Positions 45,851 through 57,973 of a stretch of DNA of 64,000 bases are shown in pieces. Source of the stretch: Leguminivora glycinivorella (Eukaryota; Arthropoda; Insecta; Lepidoptera; Tortricidae); NCBI RefSeq assembly GCF_023078275.1, contig NC_062978.1, forward strand, positions 10,244,585-10,308,584. Direction: 5' to 3'. Numbering within the stretch: position 1 is the stretch's first letter; each line of letters opens with the position of its first letter. The notes beneath the pieces are model-generated. The model made no database searches. It was not told the DNA's origin and worked only from the letters and a program-made list of their open reading frames with translations. A program made the translations under genes and the position numbers.

Positions 45851-48400
45851 TCTTTCTTTGGTAAAGCAAGAATCTAAATCATTACTTTAAATACTTCTAT
45901 AGCAGTCTATAAAAATATTCAGCTGCGATATATCTGAGCCTATTCTTTGGTCAGTTTATTGTTCAACATTGAGGGAGTACAATAGCCAACATCACAGATC
46001 ACCCGGCCCAACACAATACGACTCTAGCTTTATTATAAGCACCGATCACAACTGTGTGTTTCGAACAATAACTTTTTTCAAATTACCGAAAATGCACTTT
46101 AAAGGGACTTAGACAGAAATCGTTTCATAGCAACCAGTTTGGAGATGCCTTGCGCTTGTTTGAACAGTACTTTCGGACATTTTTTATCTTGTGTGGGTGA
46201 GCGTCACACCCCGTGTTTCGCTTAGCTTTATGTCGTTTTATTTAGTCAAATACCATATATCAATGGCTGTTGAATAGAAAACGTTTCTTTTTTAAATAAA
46301 AAAGTGTTCCAATCAATAAAGTAAAAAAAAACACATGATGTAAATGTGTCTCAAAAGCGCTCATATTTCAACATGTCGAAAATTCATTGAAATTCAACGT
46401 TCGGCATAGACTACCGTTCTCTTAGTAGCACATCCGTCCATGATAAGTGGAATTATTATGCTTAACAAGCAAATTAACATAAAAAACTTGTCTAGTGATC
46501 GAAACAATTATTTGAATGGGTTCTGGCAATACATGAGCAGTCGAAGATTTATCATGTCACCAATAGAATTTCAATGTGAACGGCCACCCGCCAACTTACT
46601 AACGATGTCGTTGTTAGACAATACAAGTGGCACAATGCAAGAATAACGACCTTCCGACCGTGTGCCATTGATACTCTTGCTGGCTAAACACCCAAAAACA
46701 AAAGACGAATATAAATCACTAACCCCGTACCCCACGCGTCTGCCTGCAAACATTCACTTATGCAACTCACAAACTCATCGCACAACCATAATGCACTGTA
46801 GACCGTTGAAATATGGCGTCGCTATTCATAAATTACAATGTGCCGACTGCATCTACTACAATGGTCGTCCTATTACACTAACCACTTCCACGTAAACAAT
46901 AGTCTCTTAGAATAATAGGGACATTATTACTTTACAGTCACTAACATAATCATTGGTCCATTGTTGGGTTCTGATTCCCGAAAACGCCTCAGACATGTTA
47001 AAAGACCCTTACAATTCCATAATGCGGGCGGACGCTGGCTAAAACTGGACAAAATATTGTTACCGCGAAGCATGACAAATTAATTGTTTAATAGTTTTTC
47101 GCAAGCAATTGTCCAAGATTCTTTTTTAGTTTCGAGTTTGATGTAGATTTATGATAGCAGAGTACCGAGACACCCAGGTAAAAGCTTGAAGCGTTCAAAA
47201 TGACACTTAATGAATAAAGAGCTGACCGCAACTTGATTTATAGCTTCATTTTAAAAGCTTCTACAATACGGGACATTTGCAACTGGTTTATAAAGCATCT
47301 TTTATGGACATAATAATAAGGACTAAACTCAATTATCTCTGGTTTTCCCCACCTGAACCTAGGGCAATTTTCTTAAAGTAAACGATTACTATTGTCGGAG
47401 GAAAAACGGTAATTCTAGGCTCATCAGTTGCGTGCGCCCCCTGATACCGGAAAAATCGTTTACTCATCGCATGACAGGGTGAATTAACACGTCTTCTAAT
47501 AGGACTCATACGTGCACAAAAGTAAGAATAGGCATAATGTGGTCATTAGGCAACATGCGAAAGTTTTGCGCACCGTTGTTGAGTGTCGGGTCGGGAGTAC
47601 ACCTATAAAAATACTTAGATTTTGGATTTAAATGTTTAAAATATTGCAGTGTGGTTAACAATTGAAACAATCAAAGTTGTCAAAATCATTTAAATTATTT
47701 TCATTAAAATGTGTGATTCTTGTAATATCAAAATAGTCTGCGCTATTTCAAATACGGGCGCGACTTGGCGCTGGAATTTTGATTGCTCAGGTGCATCATC
47801 AGTTCATCAGTATATATAAGTGTTTCTGAAGATAAACTGTTTTGTTCATACTACACTGGTTCGCCTAGATAAACTTGCCTGCGGCCGTGAACTCGCTATC
47901 AATGCACCTACATATACCTTCAATCCCTGCCACGTAACCCAAATGTTTTTCACATTTCCAAACCTTAAATCAACTTGGAGATTTCGTGAGGCATTGCGAA
48001 AGTAATTGTTTCGACGTAATCTGCGAGCTAAACGCACCTTACTTCCTCATTCGCGTATCTTTCTCTAAATAAAACTACACAAAAGCACCTTAGATACCCA
48101 GAAAACAAAGTTGAATATACAAACTGTTGAGATAAAGGGAAAATGTGGTTAGAAAAGTAAGAAGGATATTAGAAAATTTAGGTATCGCGTGCAAAGGGCG
48201 GGCACCGACAGACACGGGCGCGCACGCGAGTGTGGCGGAACCTGAGAAAACCAAGCTGTTAATTTACTACGAGACTGTCAACCCAGTGTTTGTGTTTTGA
48301 GTTATATTTGTCTAATTTTTGGAACATATTTTAGCTGTTACTTGATTGGCTGAATGTGCTCATAGGCTGCCCAAGCGAATTAAATACGTACCCCCTTATT
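45851..48400. other. unique sequence, no gene recognised
   Basis: Transposon-poor. Frames of 60-77 codons at 46440-46895 and 47820-48037 show no domain or composition bias. A CpG-rich patch lies at 48185-48240 (GGGCGCGCACGCGAGTG). Confidence 0.4.
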
Positions 48401-48500
48401 CATAATCGTACACTAATGTTACCAAGGCGATAAAGTTCGTTTTATCCCTTTCCGACGTATTGGTGTGATAGAAAGGGACAAACGAACTTAGACCATACTA
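48401..48500. repeat. short fold-back
   Basis: AAAGTTCGTTTTATCCCTTTC (48433-48453) pairs with GAAAGGGACAAACGAACTTA (48471-48490). A common lepidopteran fold-back motif; about 100 bp. Confidence 0.6.
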
Positions 48501-49189
48501 GTCAGCAGTATTTGTTTTTTTTTCACATTTCTTTGCTTGTTATTTGAATCAGACGGAATGTAACATTTCTACTGCTTTTACATTAATGGTAAACAAATGA
48601 TTAAATAAATATGATCGCCTTCAAATTAAGTAAGTTCATTCGTAATAAATGACAATCGTAGGTATAAAAAAGTGTAATTTTTCAAGTTACCTAATTAGTG
48701 AAGCGTTCAAACTAATTTCCATAATTTTCCAGTAAATTGAAACAGTATTGATCGTCTCCGGAAGGTAATATTTACCTTACAGTCAATTTAATAAAGGACT
48801 CGATTTTATCATGGGATCCGTGGCATTATACTTATTTTCTTTTTATTACTTATTTCTCCGTAAAGCATTAGGCCATCCAAAGTATACTTTATCTCGAGCG
48901 ACGCAAAATGTGTTTTAGGATGATATCACTGGAAAAAGATAGTATCGTTTAAACTCAAGTATGTCCATTTCTTTCGCCGCCCAAAATAATGCTGGGCTAT
49001 TTATCAAATTGCAATTTCGTAATAGATATGCCTTGATGGGCAAGAAGTTTGGCAGAATGGTATTTATTTTTCCGAAGCTGAGAGAGCGATCAGTCTTAGA
49101 CGTAAAGCGCCGCTGTGCCTTAAGATTTATATCCTATCGATCGTCGGTTCGAAGTAGATTTGTGGAAACCTGAGTAAGTGCTTTCTCTA

Positions 49190-49268
49190 AGTACTTACCT
49201 AGGTAAGTACTATACTCTACGAGTAAATGTCGAATTACTAGTAATTCGACATTTACTCGTAGAGTATA
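49190..49268. repeat. two abutting loop-free perfect palindromes (22 and 58 bp)
   Basis: 49190-49211 is its own reverse complement (AGTACTTACCT then AGGTAAGTACT). 49211-49268 is a second perfect palindrome, 29 bases each side of 49239/49240, centred on TTACT and AGTAA. They share base 49211. No spacer and no mismatch in either. No coding content. Confidence 0.9.
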
Positions 49269-49317
49269 ATATATTAGACAGTGTAGTTAGTTAAGCTTTA
49301 GTTTATTTTAAGATAGA

Positions 49318-49522
49318 TCGAACGGTCGACTGGGGGGGCAAATGTAACTGGTCCATTTTTTCCATGTTTTACAATGTTTGCATTATTAAACAGAGTGTCC
49401 ACCGGTTATATATGGTGGGCGTGTTCAAAAGATACATGTAGAACTCAACATCATAGTGTAATAATGGAAATAATGAATTAGTTACAATTGTCCCCCAGTC
49501 GAGATTTGACCCGCTGTACCTT
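49318..49522. mobile_element. about 205-bp MITE, left end decayed
   Basis: Same body as 56346-56562: CGACTGGGGGGGCAAATG, GAGTGTCCACCGGTTATA, CATGTAGAACTCAACATC and the right end CAGTCGAGATTTGACCCGC. The left inverted repeat is eroded. Confidence 0.75.
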
Positions 49523-49732
49523 CGAATTTTGTTGTTTTATAACTTTTTGGAATCGTATCTCAATGTGCCGTAGGTTCAGGAACGGAGTTTTTGAAAAATT
49601 GTTGTCAGTACTTTTTTGAATCAAAATACGAATTTATTTAAAGCATTTCTCGAGACATCTCATTGATTTCAATTCTGAATTTTTAACTTTCACACTATGA
49701 ATGATAAAAAAAACACCGGGTTAGCAATTTGG

Positions 49733-49987
49733 CGACCGGTCTGGCGTAGTTGGTAGTGACCCTGCCTGATAAGCCGCGGTCCCGGGTTAAAATCCCGGTA
49801 AGGGCAATTATTTGTGTGATGAACACAGCCATTTGTTCCTGAGTCATGGATGTTTTCTATGTATATAAGTATGTATTTATCTATATAAGTATGTATATCG
49901 TCGCCTAGCACCCATAGTACATACAAGCTTTGCTTAGTTTGGGGTTAGGTTGATCTGTGTAAGGTGTCCCCCAATATTTATTTATTT
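49733..49987 (+). mobile_element. tRNA-derived SINE
   Basis: TCTGGCGTAGTTGGTAGTGA (A-box region) and CGGGTTAAAATCCCGG (box B with a two-base change from GGTTCGAATCC), then CTGAGTCATGGATG and a TATTTATTTA tail. Closest to the copy at 42318. Confidence 0.85.
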
Positions 49988-51724
49988 ACAAGCTTATGCC
50001 AAAGAACTGCTCGTTTTTGAAAATGACGTAAGTGCCTTTATTCATAGCTAAAGTTTAAAGGTGTAGTGTAGCCCCTTATTGATGGCCCGACATGTGCTTG
50101 ATTTATCCTTATTTTGGTTCTACATTGTTCGTCTTCTTTGCAGTTTCAACATTACCTTCTTTATATCAATGACACGCAAATATATTCCCTTATCGGATTG
50201 GGATCGTGTGAACCCGATTTAAGGCGCGCGAGTCCGTGAATGGCCGGTTTGAGCGTGGGCCGCCATGTTTATATGTAATGATACCTTTTGTTACGACTCT
50301 TTTGTAACGCCTGCTGTTAAACAATGCTGTATCTTAAACAACCCAAAAAGAAAGACATATATCTTCTTTTCTTAACGTTAGAAGCCGTTTTTCAATAGCG
50401 CATCATTTTTAATTGTATTTGATGTTGAATTCTTAGTGTAGTCCACATTGATAACCCAAAATATGACAATGGATTTAAATGACTTTATTCCTGACATCTC
50501 TGTCATGTATTGTTGTATCCAAAGAGCGTTGGAGTAATTTATGTTGTTTTTTTTTTTCAAAGTTAGTGTTTGTTGATACAAGTGCGTCAGATAGCGAGGG
50601 TCGAAAATTATTTGAATAATAAACGGAACTCTTGTTAAAATTCTGTTTGAAGATGACCTCTGTTGTTTGCGAAGACGTTTTATTGGGAGCTTTACTTATT
50701 TTAGATCCTTTTCAAAACATTTGAGAGCCATTAGAATTCCAAAAGAATTTTTATTTTGTTTAACAATAAAACGGAATAAGTAAGCAAACAATTAAGCGAC
50801 GCTTCGTATTTTGCGAAGTATGAAACTTAAAAAAGTTATTTGAAAGTTCTTGTCTATTGTACTTAGGTTTAATTATTATTGTTTAATTAAATTTTATTTG
50901 ACATTCATGGCAGTAACGTGGATCTATTTATAATTACATAAGATTTATAATGTAATATATGTTATTTTCGCCTTTTGTTTATGATTGTGATTGTCATAAA
51001 ACTAAAGATTTTGCAAAGTGATTCATGATACATAACAATCGGAATTAACCGTAGATACAATACATTTAAATTTATGGTTCGTATTTTTTTTTTCCTATCT
51101 CCACCTTCTTTGTCAGATGTAATAAAATTAAGCTAGTTAACCTATAAAGCCTAAGTAATAAAAATAAATATTCATAACCCGCGGATATATTTTCTAAATA
51201 TTTAGTAACATTTTACAAAACCCGGCGATTTATTAAACGTACATAAACCATACATTGACAACGCGCGTGGACAAATGGCGCTGTTTGTTACATATATGGG
51301 TACGTAATCTTATGGACATGTCAAACACTAGCGTCGGCCGTTGGAACTATTTGGACTCCATAAGATTTAATATGGAATATTATATTAAACTACATAAGGA
51401 GTGCGAAAAGCGAATAGTTTTACTCACAAGCGCTTTTACCAAACCCAGAAACAGAATATTTGCTTTATTTAGGTACAATGTAGAAATGATACTAGGAAGA
51501 TATTTAGGTAGCATAAAGTTTTCCCACAATTCAATTATATAAATTATATACACATGTCATGTGTAAATATTATGATTTATAAATAGCGCGGGGCAGATCA
51601 TTTTTTTCCTAGAATTGGACATTCATGCGTCTAATAATAAAAAATGTAAATTTTTACTTAATCGTATGAGAAGGTTTCGTTGATGGATGCTAATTTTATC
51701 GTATTATATTCATACTTCTTATCA
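49988..51724. other. unique sequence, no gene recognised
   Basis: A + frame of 95 codons at 51255-51542 has no family resemblance. No repeats recognised. Confidence 0.4.
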
Positions 51725-51777
51725 TTTTTCATCAGGCGGACCGTATGTTTGTTTGCCACCGACGTAGTATAAAAAAA
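51725..51777 (+). repeat. LINE-like 3' end fragment
   Basis: ATCAGGCGGACCGTATGTTT, GCCACCGACGTAGTATAA and an A-run. The same motif is at 58893-58943. I know it as the 3' terminus of a dispersed moth repeat; the element type is not certain. Confidence 0.5.
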
Positions 51778-52732
51778 CTTCTAAAAAGATTCAAATTTGA
51801 ATCTTAAAACAAAAAATCTAATTAATCTTATTAATATATTCTACTTATTAGACTTACTTCATAATAGAAAAAGTAGTGCACAATACCTTATGAAACCATA
51901 CCGGAAAACCAAAGTCCGACAAATCAATTATCACTGCACAACACTGAAAACAATTCGCGTGTAGTCCAAAAGCCGGCTGAATTTCAGCAGGGGCGTACAC
52001 CCTTCGCCACAGTCTCTCCGGTACTGAGGGGGCTTGAGCTGTTCACTGTACAAGGTTCATACAGACGCGCGCATCTACCCTAAGCCCGTACATGCGTAAG
52101 CAAGGGTCACATCTTCATATGTTAGACACTGCAATATTGCTGGCAGGTAAGAAATCTTTCGCATTGCTTGGACGCAAGGGGTGCACACTAGGTACGTTTC
52201 AGTTGTAAAACCTGCTGAGGTTTTACTTTCAATATGAAATCCGAGCAAGAGCATGTGTTGCCATTTTTATTTTGTTTCTACGGTCGTCACTGTTTAGTCT
52301 TCCTTAAATGCTGCATAGTCTCATAAGAGACGCAATAGAACAGGTGGAAGCGCTCGCTGAACAAGAAAGTTGATCTTTAGATATAAGACGTAAATTACTA
52401 TAAATTGGGACATCTTATATCTTTCAATATGTTAGTAAGAATTTTCCAACAATAACTTAGTTACTGGCAATTATTCTATATGAACTCGGGCTCGTCTCTT
52501 AACAGCAAAAAGATCTCGAAGTTTTGATAAGAGTAGGTACTTACTGTCCAGTTTCTCGTATGTAGTGCCTAAACTTCAATTGTGTAAACCAAAACAAGTG
52601 TATAATTGACCGCAGCGATAGCAAGGTCTACGTTTTAACACGAACAATTTGTATATATGGTGTTACAAATATGTTGGTATGACAAATATTCATTACGAGA
52701 CGCTAGCAAACAATTAGTATAATAAATAACAC
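51778..52732. other. unassigned sequence
   Basis: 51960-52100 is GC-richer (CGGTACTGAGGGGGCTTG). A weak stem lies at 52380-52430 (GATATAAGACG with CATCTTATATC). No gene recognised. Confidence 0.35.
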
Positions 52733-52980
52733 ATACAATCATACATACAATCACGCCTGTATCCCATATAGGGGTAGGCAGAACACATGAAACTACTAAA
52801 GTTTCAGCGCCACTCTTGGCAAATAAGGGGTTGAAAGAAAACAAAACTGTAACATTGCAGTGATAGGTTGCCAGCCTCTCGCCTACGCCACAATTTAACC
52901 CATGTCCCATAGTCGCCTTCTAAGACACCCACGGGAAGAAAGGGAGTGGTGAAATTCTTAACCCGTCACCACACAGGCCC
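52733..52980 (-). repeat. (TATG)n-tailed dispersed repeat, near complete
   Basis: CATACAATCACGCCTGTATC through GTTGCCAGCCTCTCGCCTAC to TTCTTAACCCGTCACCACAC, the reverse of 40895-41160. Confidence 0.85.
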
Positions 52981-52983
52981 GCA

Positions 52984-53253
52984 ATAAATAAATTAGTAAA
53001 TAATAAATATAATTATATGACATTCTTACACAGATTGACTGAGTCCCACGGTAAGCTCAAGAAGGCTTGCGTTGCAGGTACACAGACAACGATATATGTA
53101 ATATACAAATACTTATTATACATAGAAAACATCCATTACTCAGGAACAAATAATTATCTGTGCTCATCACACACATAAATGCCCTTACCGGGATTCACTC
53201 GGGACCGCGGCGTAGCAGGCAGGGTCACTACGCGCTAGGCCAGACCGTACGTC
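52984..53253 (-). mobile_element. tRNA-derived SINE
   Basis: Tail AATAAATAAATTAGTAAATA on the plus strand, body with CATCCATTACTCAGGAACAA, and box B region CCGGGATTCACTCGGGACCG. The head ends near GGCCAGACCG. It lies directly between a (TATG)n repeat and the composite repeat, all dispersed elements. Confidence 0.8.
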
Positions 53254-53259
53254 AAAAAT

Positions 53260-53692
53260 GATCTTTTCCCCTCACTAGCTCGGAAACACGTGTTTTGTCC
53301 TAAAGGACAAAACACGTGTAAATACCAGCGGGTAAAAACGCATTTTATCCACTAGTGGGTAAAGTAATTTGACCTTGAATAAAGTCAAATTAACTGTTTT
53401 AAAATTGATAAAAGTAGGTGAATCTAGTAATAAAGATGATTTACCACCTGTGGAACTACTGGAAGCAGTGATAAACGCATTTTTTGCGTTGTAGTTTCCT
53501 CGCTATAGTGAGGGGAAAAGTTTTGTGTTACACTCGGGTGCAAATGTATTTTACTTCTCGTGTGTTAAAAAACTCGCAAGTGAAAGGATTCTATAGTTGA
53601 ACCACGAGCGAAGCGAGTAGAGAGCTTCAATTCCACACTCGGCGTTAAAATACAACTTTGCCCCCTTGTATAACAAATAACTATTTACTCAA
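53260..53692 (+). repeat. intact composite dispersed repeat, reference copy
   Basis: About 430 bp running from TTTTCCCCTCACTAGCTCGG through a perfect hairpin (ACACGTGTTTTGTCCTAAAGG and its mirror), GTGGGTAAAGTAATTTG, ACCACCTGTGGAACTACTGG and TACACTCGGGTGCAAATG to ATAACAAATAACTAT. Because it is uninterrupted it proves the LTR insertion at 897 and the 545-bp insertion at 11742. Confidence 0.8.
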
Positions 53693-54635
53693 TCAACCCA
53701 GAAAAGACGTGACGATGTCACTGGCGTGACGTGCCCTGGCTGATTTGACAAATTTGCACGTCATCGTGAACAGCAAGATCTATAAGATCTACCCAAAAAC
53801 ATTTAAGGGAGCAAGAAACTCGTGGAAATAACGAGCACTCCAGGACCTCTAACACGAGAAAAGGTTTTAGGCAGCCTAAATCACACCTCGGGGAGGCTAA
53901 GATTCCTTGAAACTTTTGTAAATCGAGTATTAAGTTAGAACCAAGAGGGTTGCTAATAATATACTTAGGTGGGTACAACTATGTAATTACCTACAAATAG
54001 GTAATTTTTTTTTTCATATGGTGTCGTAAAAAATTAAGCATTAGAAGCTCCGGCACAGCACCGTTCCGGTCTAACGTGATTCATATTATGTAGATTAGTT
54101 AGAGGAATTTCAACTGCACTGAATCCCAAAAACTACTGTTAATAAACATTCAAAGTCATTTCACACTAACACCACTTTTTATTCTTCATGTCAAACTAAA
54201 AATATACTTATAGTAAGATATACAAAGACATTATTAACCAAATACAATAATGTGTGCACCCAAACCTTTCAAAGCTTACTTTTTATTTGCTTCCATGGAA
54301 AGATAAATGCGATCATTCTGTCACATGTCTGCGAAGAAAATATATATTGTGGGTAAGGAAAAATTACGTACAATAAAAACTTGAGTTCCCTGCGAAATTA
54401 ACGATGTACCGGTTGACAGCGCTGTCAAGGCTTATCTCAGACTTAATGGGAGGGAAATTATAACTGTAGCTGTCCTACTTTTAAATGAGATATTTTTTTT
54501 TACCGGAAAAATGCGCTCGGCACTTTTTTTTAATTTCTTATCCAGATGACACCTTTTAGGTAATAGTCCTACAACCAACTTGAAACGACATGAAACTATC
54601 TACATAGCCTAGATCATATTATGCATAATGACGCT
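53693..54635. other. unassigned sequence
   Basis: 53700-53960 could be coding relic (a + frame with LTREKVLGSLNH...FLETF after one stop) but I cannot place it. The rest is AT-rich. Confidence 0.3.
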
Positions 54636-54762
54636 CAGGCAGGCAAGCATGGTCGCGCGATAAATGATAAAACATCAGGCAAGTCTCTATAGCACTATTA
54701 GAAGGTGCGATAAGGACGCCCTGATGTTTTATCATTTATCGCGCGAGCATGTTTGCCTGCCC
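54636..54762. repeat. fold-back MITE
   Basis: GGCAGGCAAGCATGGTCGCG and the following ATAAATGATAAAACATCAGG pair with CTGATGTTTTATCATTTAT and CGCGAGCATGTTTGCCTGCC. Related fragment at 25763. Confidence 0.75.
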
Positions 54763-54785
54763 GATTTGTAAAAGTTAACCCCTAA

Positions 54786-54969
54786 GGCTGGTTTTAGTGT
54801 CACGCGGACCGACCGCGCGGAGCCATCCGCACTGGACTAATATGTGTTAACTTCTCTGAGCGTTCTAGAGTGGCGCGGACGGGCCCGCGCGGACGACAAC
54901 ATCAACTTCATACAAATTGGTCGCGCGGATCGCTCCGCGCGGACGGTCCGCGTGACACTAAAACCAGCT
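54786..54969. mobile_element. 184-bp PIF/Harbinger-type MITE
   Basis: GGCTGGTTTTAGTGTCACGC at the left pairs with GCGTGACACTAAAACCAGCT at the right. TAA lies on both sides (54783-54785 and 54970-54972). The interior has GC-rich mirror blocks (GGACCGACCGCGCGGAGC). No coding content. Confidence 0.7.
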
Positions 54970-54972
54970 TAA

Positions 54973-56345
54973 CAGTATGACGGTCAAAGCGCGCGCCTTC
55001 CTGAATTGAACTATGTACCTAAATTGTACTTAGCTGTATTTCTTACCTACGTTACGTCATTATAACATAATATATAAATAGTACAATAAATATAAAGAAA
55101 CTCAGACCAAATTACAAGTTAATAGGTATTTAATTCTTATATTCTCATTATTAATAAAAAATATTTTAAAAGATCATCAACACTTGGGTGTTTACAGCTC
55201 CTAGTGAGTAGGTATTAAATATTCTTTGGTGTTTACAAAGAACACGCTTGAATCGTTCCAAAAACTTCATAACGAATCTTGTAATGATATGGAGCCGAAT
55301 AATTTAATGGTCCAGTTTAATAATGAAAATAAAAATAATGCGATTGGCAAAAACATTTTCATTGACATTTCTAGACTATTACCTCATTTTCGTTTTTCTG
55401 TAAACTGTTAAGAGGGAGAAGAATTTTTTTTAGAAAACTGGGGAGAACCCGTTTGTAAAATGTCTTAAAAATAAATAAGTAGCTTTTAAATTAGTCGTAT
55501 GTAAAAAGATGAAGGGACAGCCTTTTCATAAAGTTTTCAGAAGCACATTCGGCTAAACGCACTTTCCGAAACCCGCACCGTGTCCGATATATGCTGAACC
55601 GCGTCTCTTTGACTTGACATACTAAACCAAGGAGCAAGTAACGTTGGAATCGTACACAAATAGAGGAAATATGTGCTCCCGTCGGACTATTAATCAATGT
55701 CCCCTAAAAGCCTCCGTAGTACACAAAAAATTAACACCGCACGATTTTCTATAGTAGCACTTACGTATTCAGTGGCAGATTTATGTGTCTCGTGGATGCT
55801 TATTATAAAAAAGTTGCTATTGTTACGTTTTTATGGTAAAATTATTTTTATTATTTATGTCGTAATGCTTTGAATGATAGTAACAAGAACCATGATGTAA
55901 ACTGTGATAATAAACCATAAGAACTTGCACTTGCTTATGAGAAGAACAAAATTGAATATAGTTTATGTGAACACTGTTACACTTTTTAAAATGATATGAC
56001 TTTCCAGTATAACAACAATGTGAATGCGAACATATCAAAATACTACTTAATGTCATACCGCTACATCGATTGCATGTATTAGGGCTCGTGCAATTTGAAT
56101 TGTGCAACAAAAATAATGATGTATTAACAATGCACGAAAAAAAATTCGCAATTTAAACAAAGAACGTGGATTTATGTAGCAGCAGACGCTATAAAAAGAA
56201 TAACACAAAATTCGAACGAAATTTGATACAAGCCAGTAGTATACTTGTTCAGATCATAGCTAAAATGGCGGCGGTCGAGTGTCTGCCTACCCTTATTATG
56301 ATCTCTGACGTAAGGGTATACCTTAAGTTTAATACTGAAAGCGAT
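54973..56345. other. AT-rich sequence with an unrecognised cysteine-rich frame
   Basis: A minus-strand frame at 55823-56110 (95 codons) has eleven cysteines, including NCTSPNTCNRCSG, loosely like an EGF-type loop. No signal peptide is evident and the frame is not supported by anything else. No repeats recognised. Confidence 0.3.
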
Positions 56346-56562
56346 TAAGGTATAGCGGGGCAAATCTCGACTGGGGGCAAATGTAACTGGTCAATTTTTT
56401 CCATGTTTTACAATATTTGCATTATTAAATAGAGTGTCCACCGGTTATATATGGTAGGCGTGTTCAGTGCATACATGTAGAACTCAACATCATAGTGTAA
56501 TAATGGAAAAAATGTATCAGTTATAATTGCCCCCCAGTCGAGATTTGACCCGCTGTACCTTA
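56346..56562. mobile_element. 217-bp MITE, complete
   Basis: TAAGGTATAGCGGGGCAAAT at the left and ATTTGACCCGCTGTACCTTA at the right are imperfect inverted repeats that extend inward (TCTCGACTGGGGGCAA). A TA target duplication is possible. Second copy at 49318. Confidence 0.75.
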
Positions 56563-56792
56563 GTCGGAATTATAAGAGCTTCATTTTCGCAAGCAAGTAC
56601 GTGTGTACTTGTACTATATAATATTCCTTACTGTAATAATAAAAAATAATAATTTATTATAAACAATTTATAGTTATTTGAAATACATGTCAAAAAAAAA
56701 GCCTTAACTAAAAATAATTACAAACAGTAATTAGTCAATACCGCTCCGCACCGCCTCCGGTGCAAAAGTGCCCATATATAATTTATATTAAT

Positions 56793-56940
56793 AAATTACA
56801 GGTAGCAGTCTTATAGGAATTTTAAGACTACATTTTAGAATGACTGTTGTTGTTTTACAGACAATTCCACACACTTGCAAATTGCCGAAGGGATATTTTT
56901 AGAAATTCATACTTGGTGTAAGTAGCTCTCCATTCGCTCA
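56793..56940 (+). repeat. 148-bp direct repeat, copy 1
   Basis: AAATTACAGGTAGCAGTC to AGCTCTCCATTCGCTCA. Copy 2 is at 57518-57665 with about five base differences. The termini are not TG...CA, so an LTR pair is unlikely. Confidence 0.85.
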
Positions 56941-56953
56941 GTTATTTAATAGT

Positions 56954-57080
56954 ATATTGTGCAACAAGGGAGGTAAGAGGGATTTTGTCGACGAGTGTTA
57001 AAACTCGCGACAGCCGCAGGCTGGAGAGAGTTTTAGACACGAGTTTACAAAATCCTTACCTCCTGAGTTACACACAATAT
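56954..57080. repeat. fold-back between the direct repeats
   Basis: TATTGTGCAACAAGGGAGGTA and GATTTTGTCGACGAGTG pair with TACCTCCTGAGTTACACACA and CGAGTTTACAAAATC. A known moth fold-back type. Frames crossing it are by-products. Confidence 0.65.
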
Positions 57081-57512
57081 TTTTCATCACATTTGAGAGG
57101 AAAACACAGAGAAAAAAATCATAAGGCAAAACCTTTAATGAATGGCGGTGTTGTACTGCCCGTTGCTATGGCAACGCAATCGAGATGGCCGTCACAATTT
57201 CCTGCCAGATTGCAAATTATAACGATTTATCTACGTGAAATTTACAAAATAAATGTAAAATACACTGAATTGTAAAACATAAATAAAATGCATTTTTCAT
57301 ACCGTTTCATATTTTTTTATAGCTTAATAGTAAAATTTTAGTTGTGCAAAAAAAATCCATGGCTGATTGAAACATCCTTTGCCTGAGGTATTGTACGGAT
57401 AGTATTAATTTTTAAAACTAAATCCATTATTCCCTTGGGAATAAAATGGTACATTATACTTCAGTACACGTAGATGCAATGAGACCTTTAAACAGCAAAA
57501 TGTGATGAAAAA
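57080..57512. mobile_element. 433-bp segment with 15-bp inverted ends
   Basis: TTTTTCATCACATTT at 57080-57094 is matched by AAATGTGATGAAAAA at 57498-57512. It may be a DNA-transposon relic or the loop of a larger fold-back with its neighbour. No coding frame beyond 96 codons, none recognised. Confidence 0.45.
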
Positions 57513-57517
57513 TCATT

Positions 57518-57665
57518 AAATTACAGGTAGCAGTCTTATAGGAATTTTAAGACTACATTTTAGAATGACTGTTGTTATTTTACAGACGATTCTACATACT
57601 TGCAAATTGCCGAAGGGATATTTTTAAAAATTCATACTTGGTGTAAGTAGCTCTCCATTCGCTCA
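57518..57665 (+). repeat. 148-bp direct repeat, copy 2
   Basis: See copy 1 at 56793; the two are 725 bp apart start to start and flank the fold-back and the inverted-end segment. Confidence 0.85.
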
Positions 57666-57973
57666 TAACTTAAGTTAAGGCATTACACAGCTCAACGAGA
57701 AAACAACGAGACGGGCGTTACTGCTATCGGTTTTATTTTCCCTGGCTACGTTTCGCCTCCAACGTTCTGAATCAGAAAAGCTTTTTCAAATGTTCTTATG
57801 TTTGCTCAAACATCTGAAATTTCAATGCAGCTATTCCAATTCCGGTTGAAACATTGGCTTTTTCGCTTAATAACCAAAAAGGAACTTTTGCCCTTTTTAT
57901 GAAAGTAGGAACGCATAATAGGAGCAATTTTTGTGTACGAGGAACGGGTTAGTTACATTTCCAAGTAATTGTT

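Noticed and set aside
48185..48240. Promoter in CpG-rich patch
   Set aside because: Too short and isolated; no supporting motif.
53718..53978. Relic of a retrotransposon pol (LTREKVLGSLNH...FLETF)
   Set aside because: Some resemblance to Pao or DIRS linker regions, but too short and interrupted to claim.
56793..57665. Second LTR pair
   Set aside because: Repeat ends lack TG...CA, no target duplication is seen, and the enclosed DNA is fold-back material.
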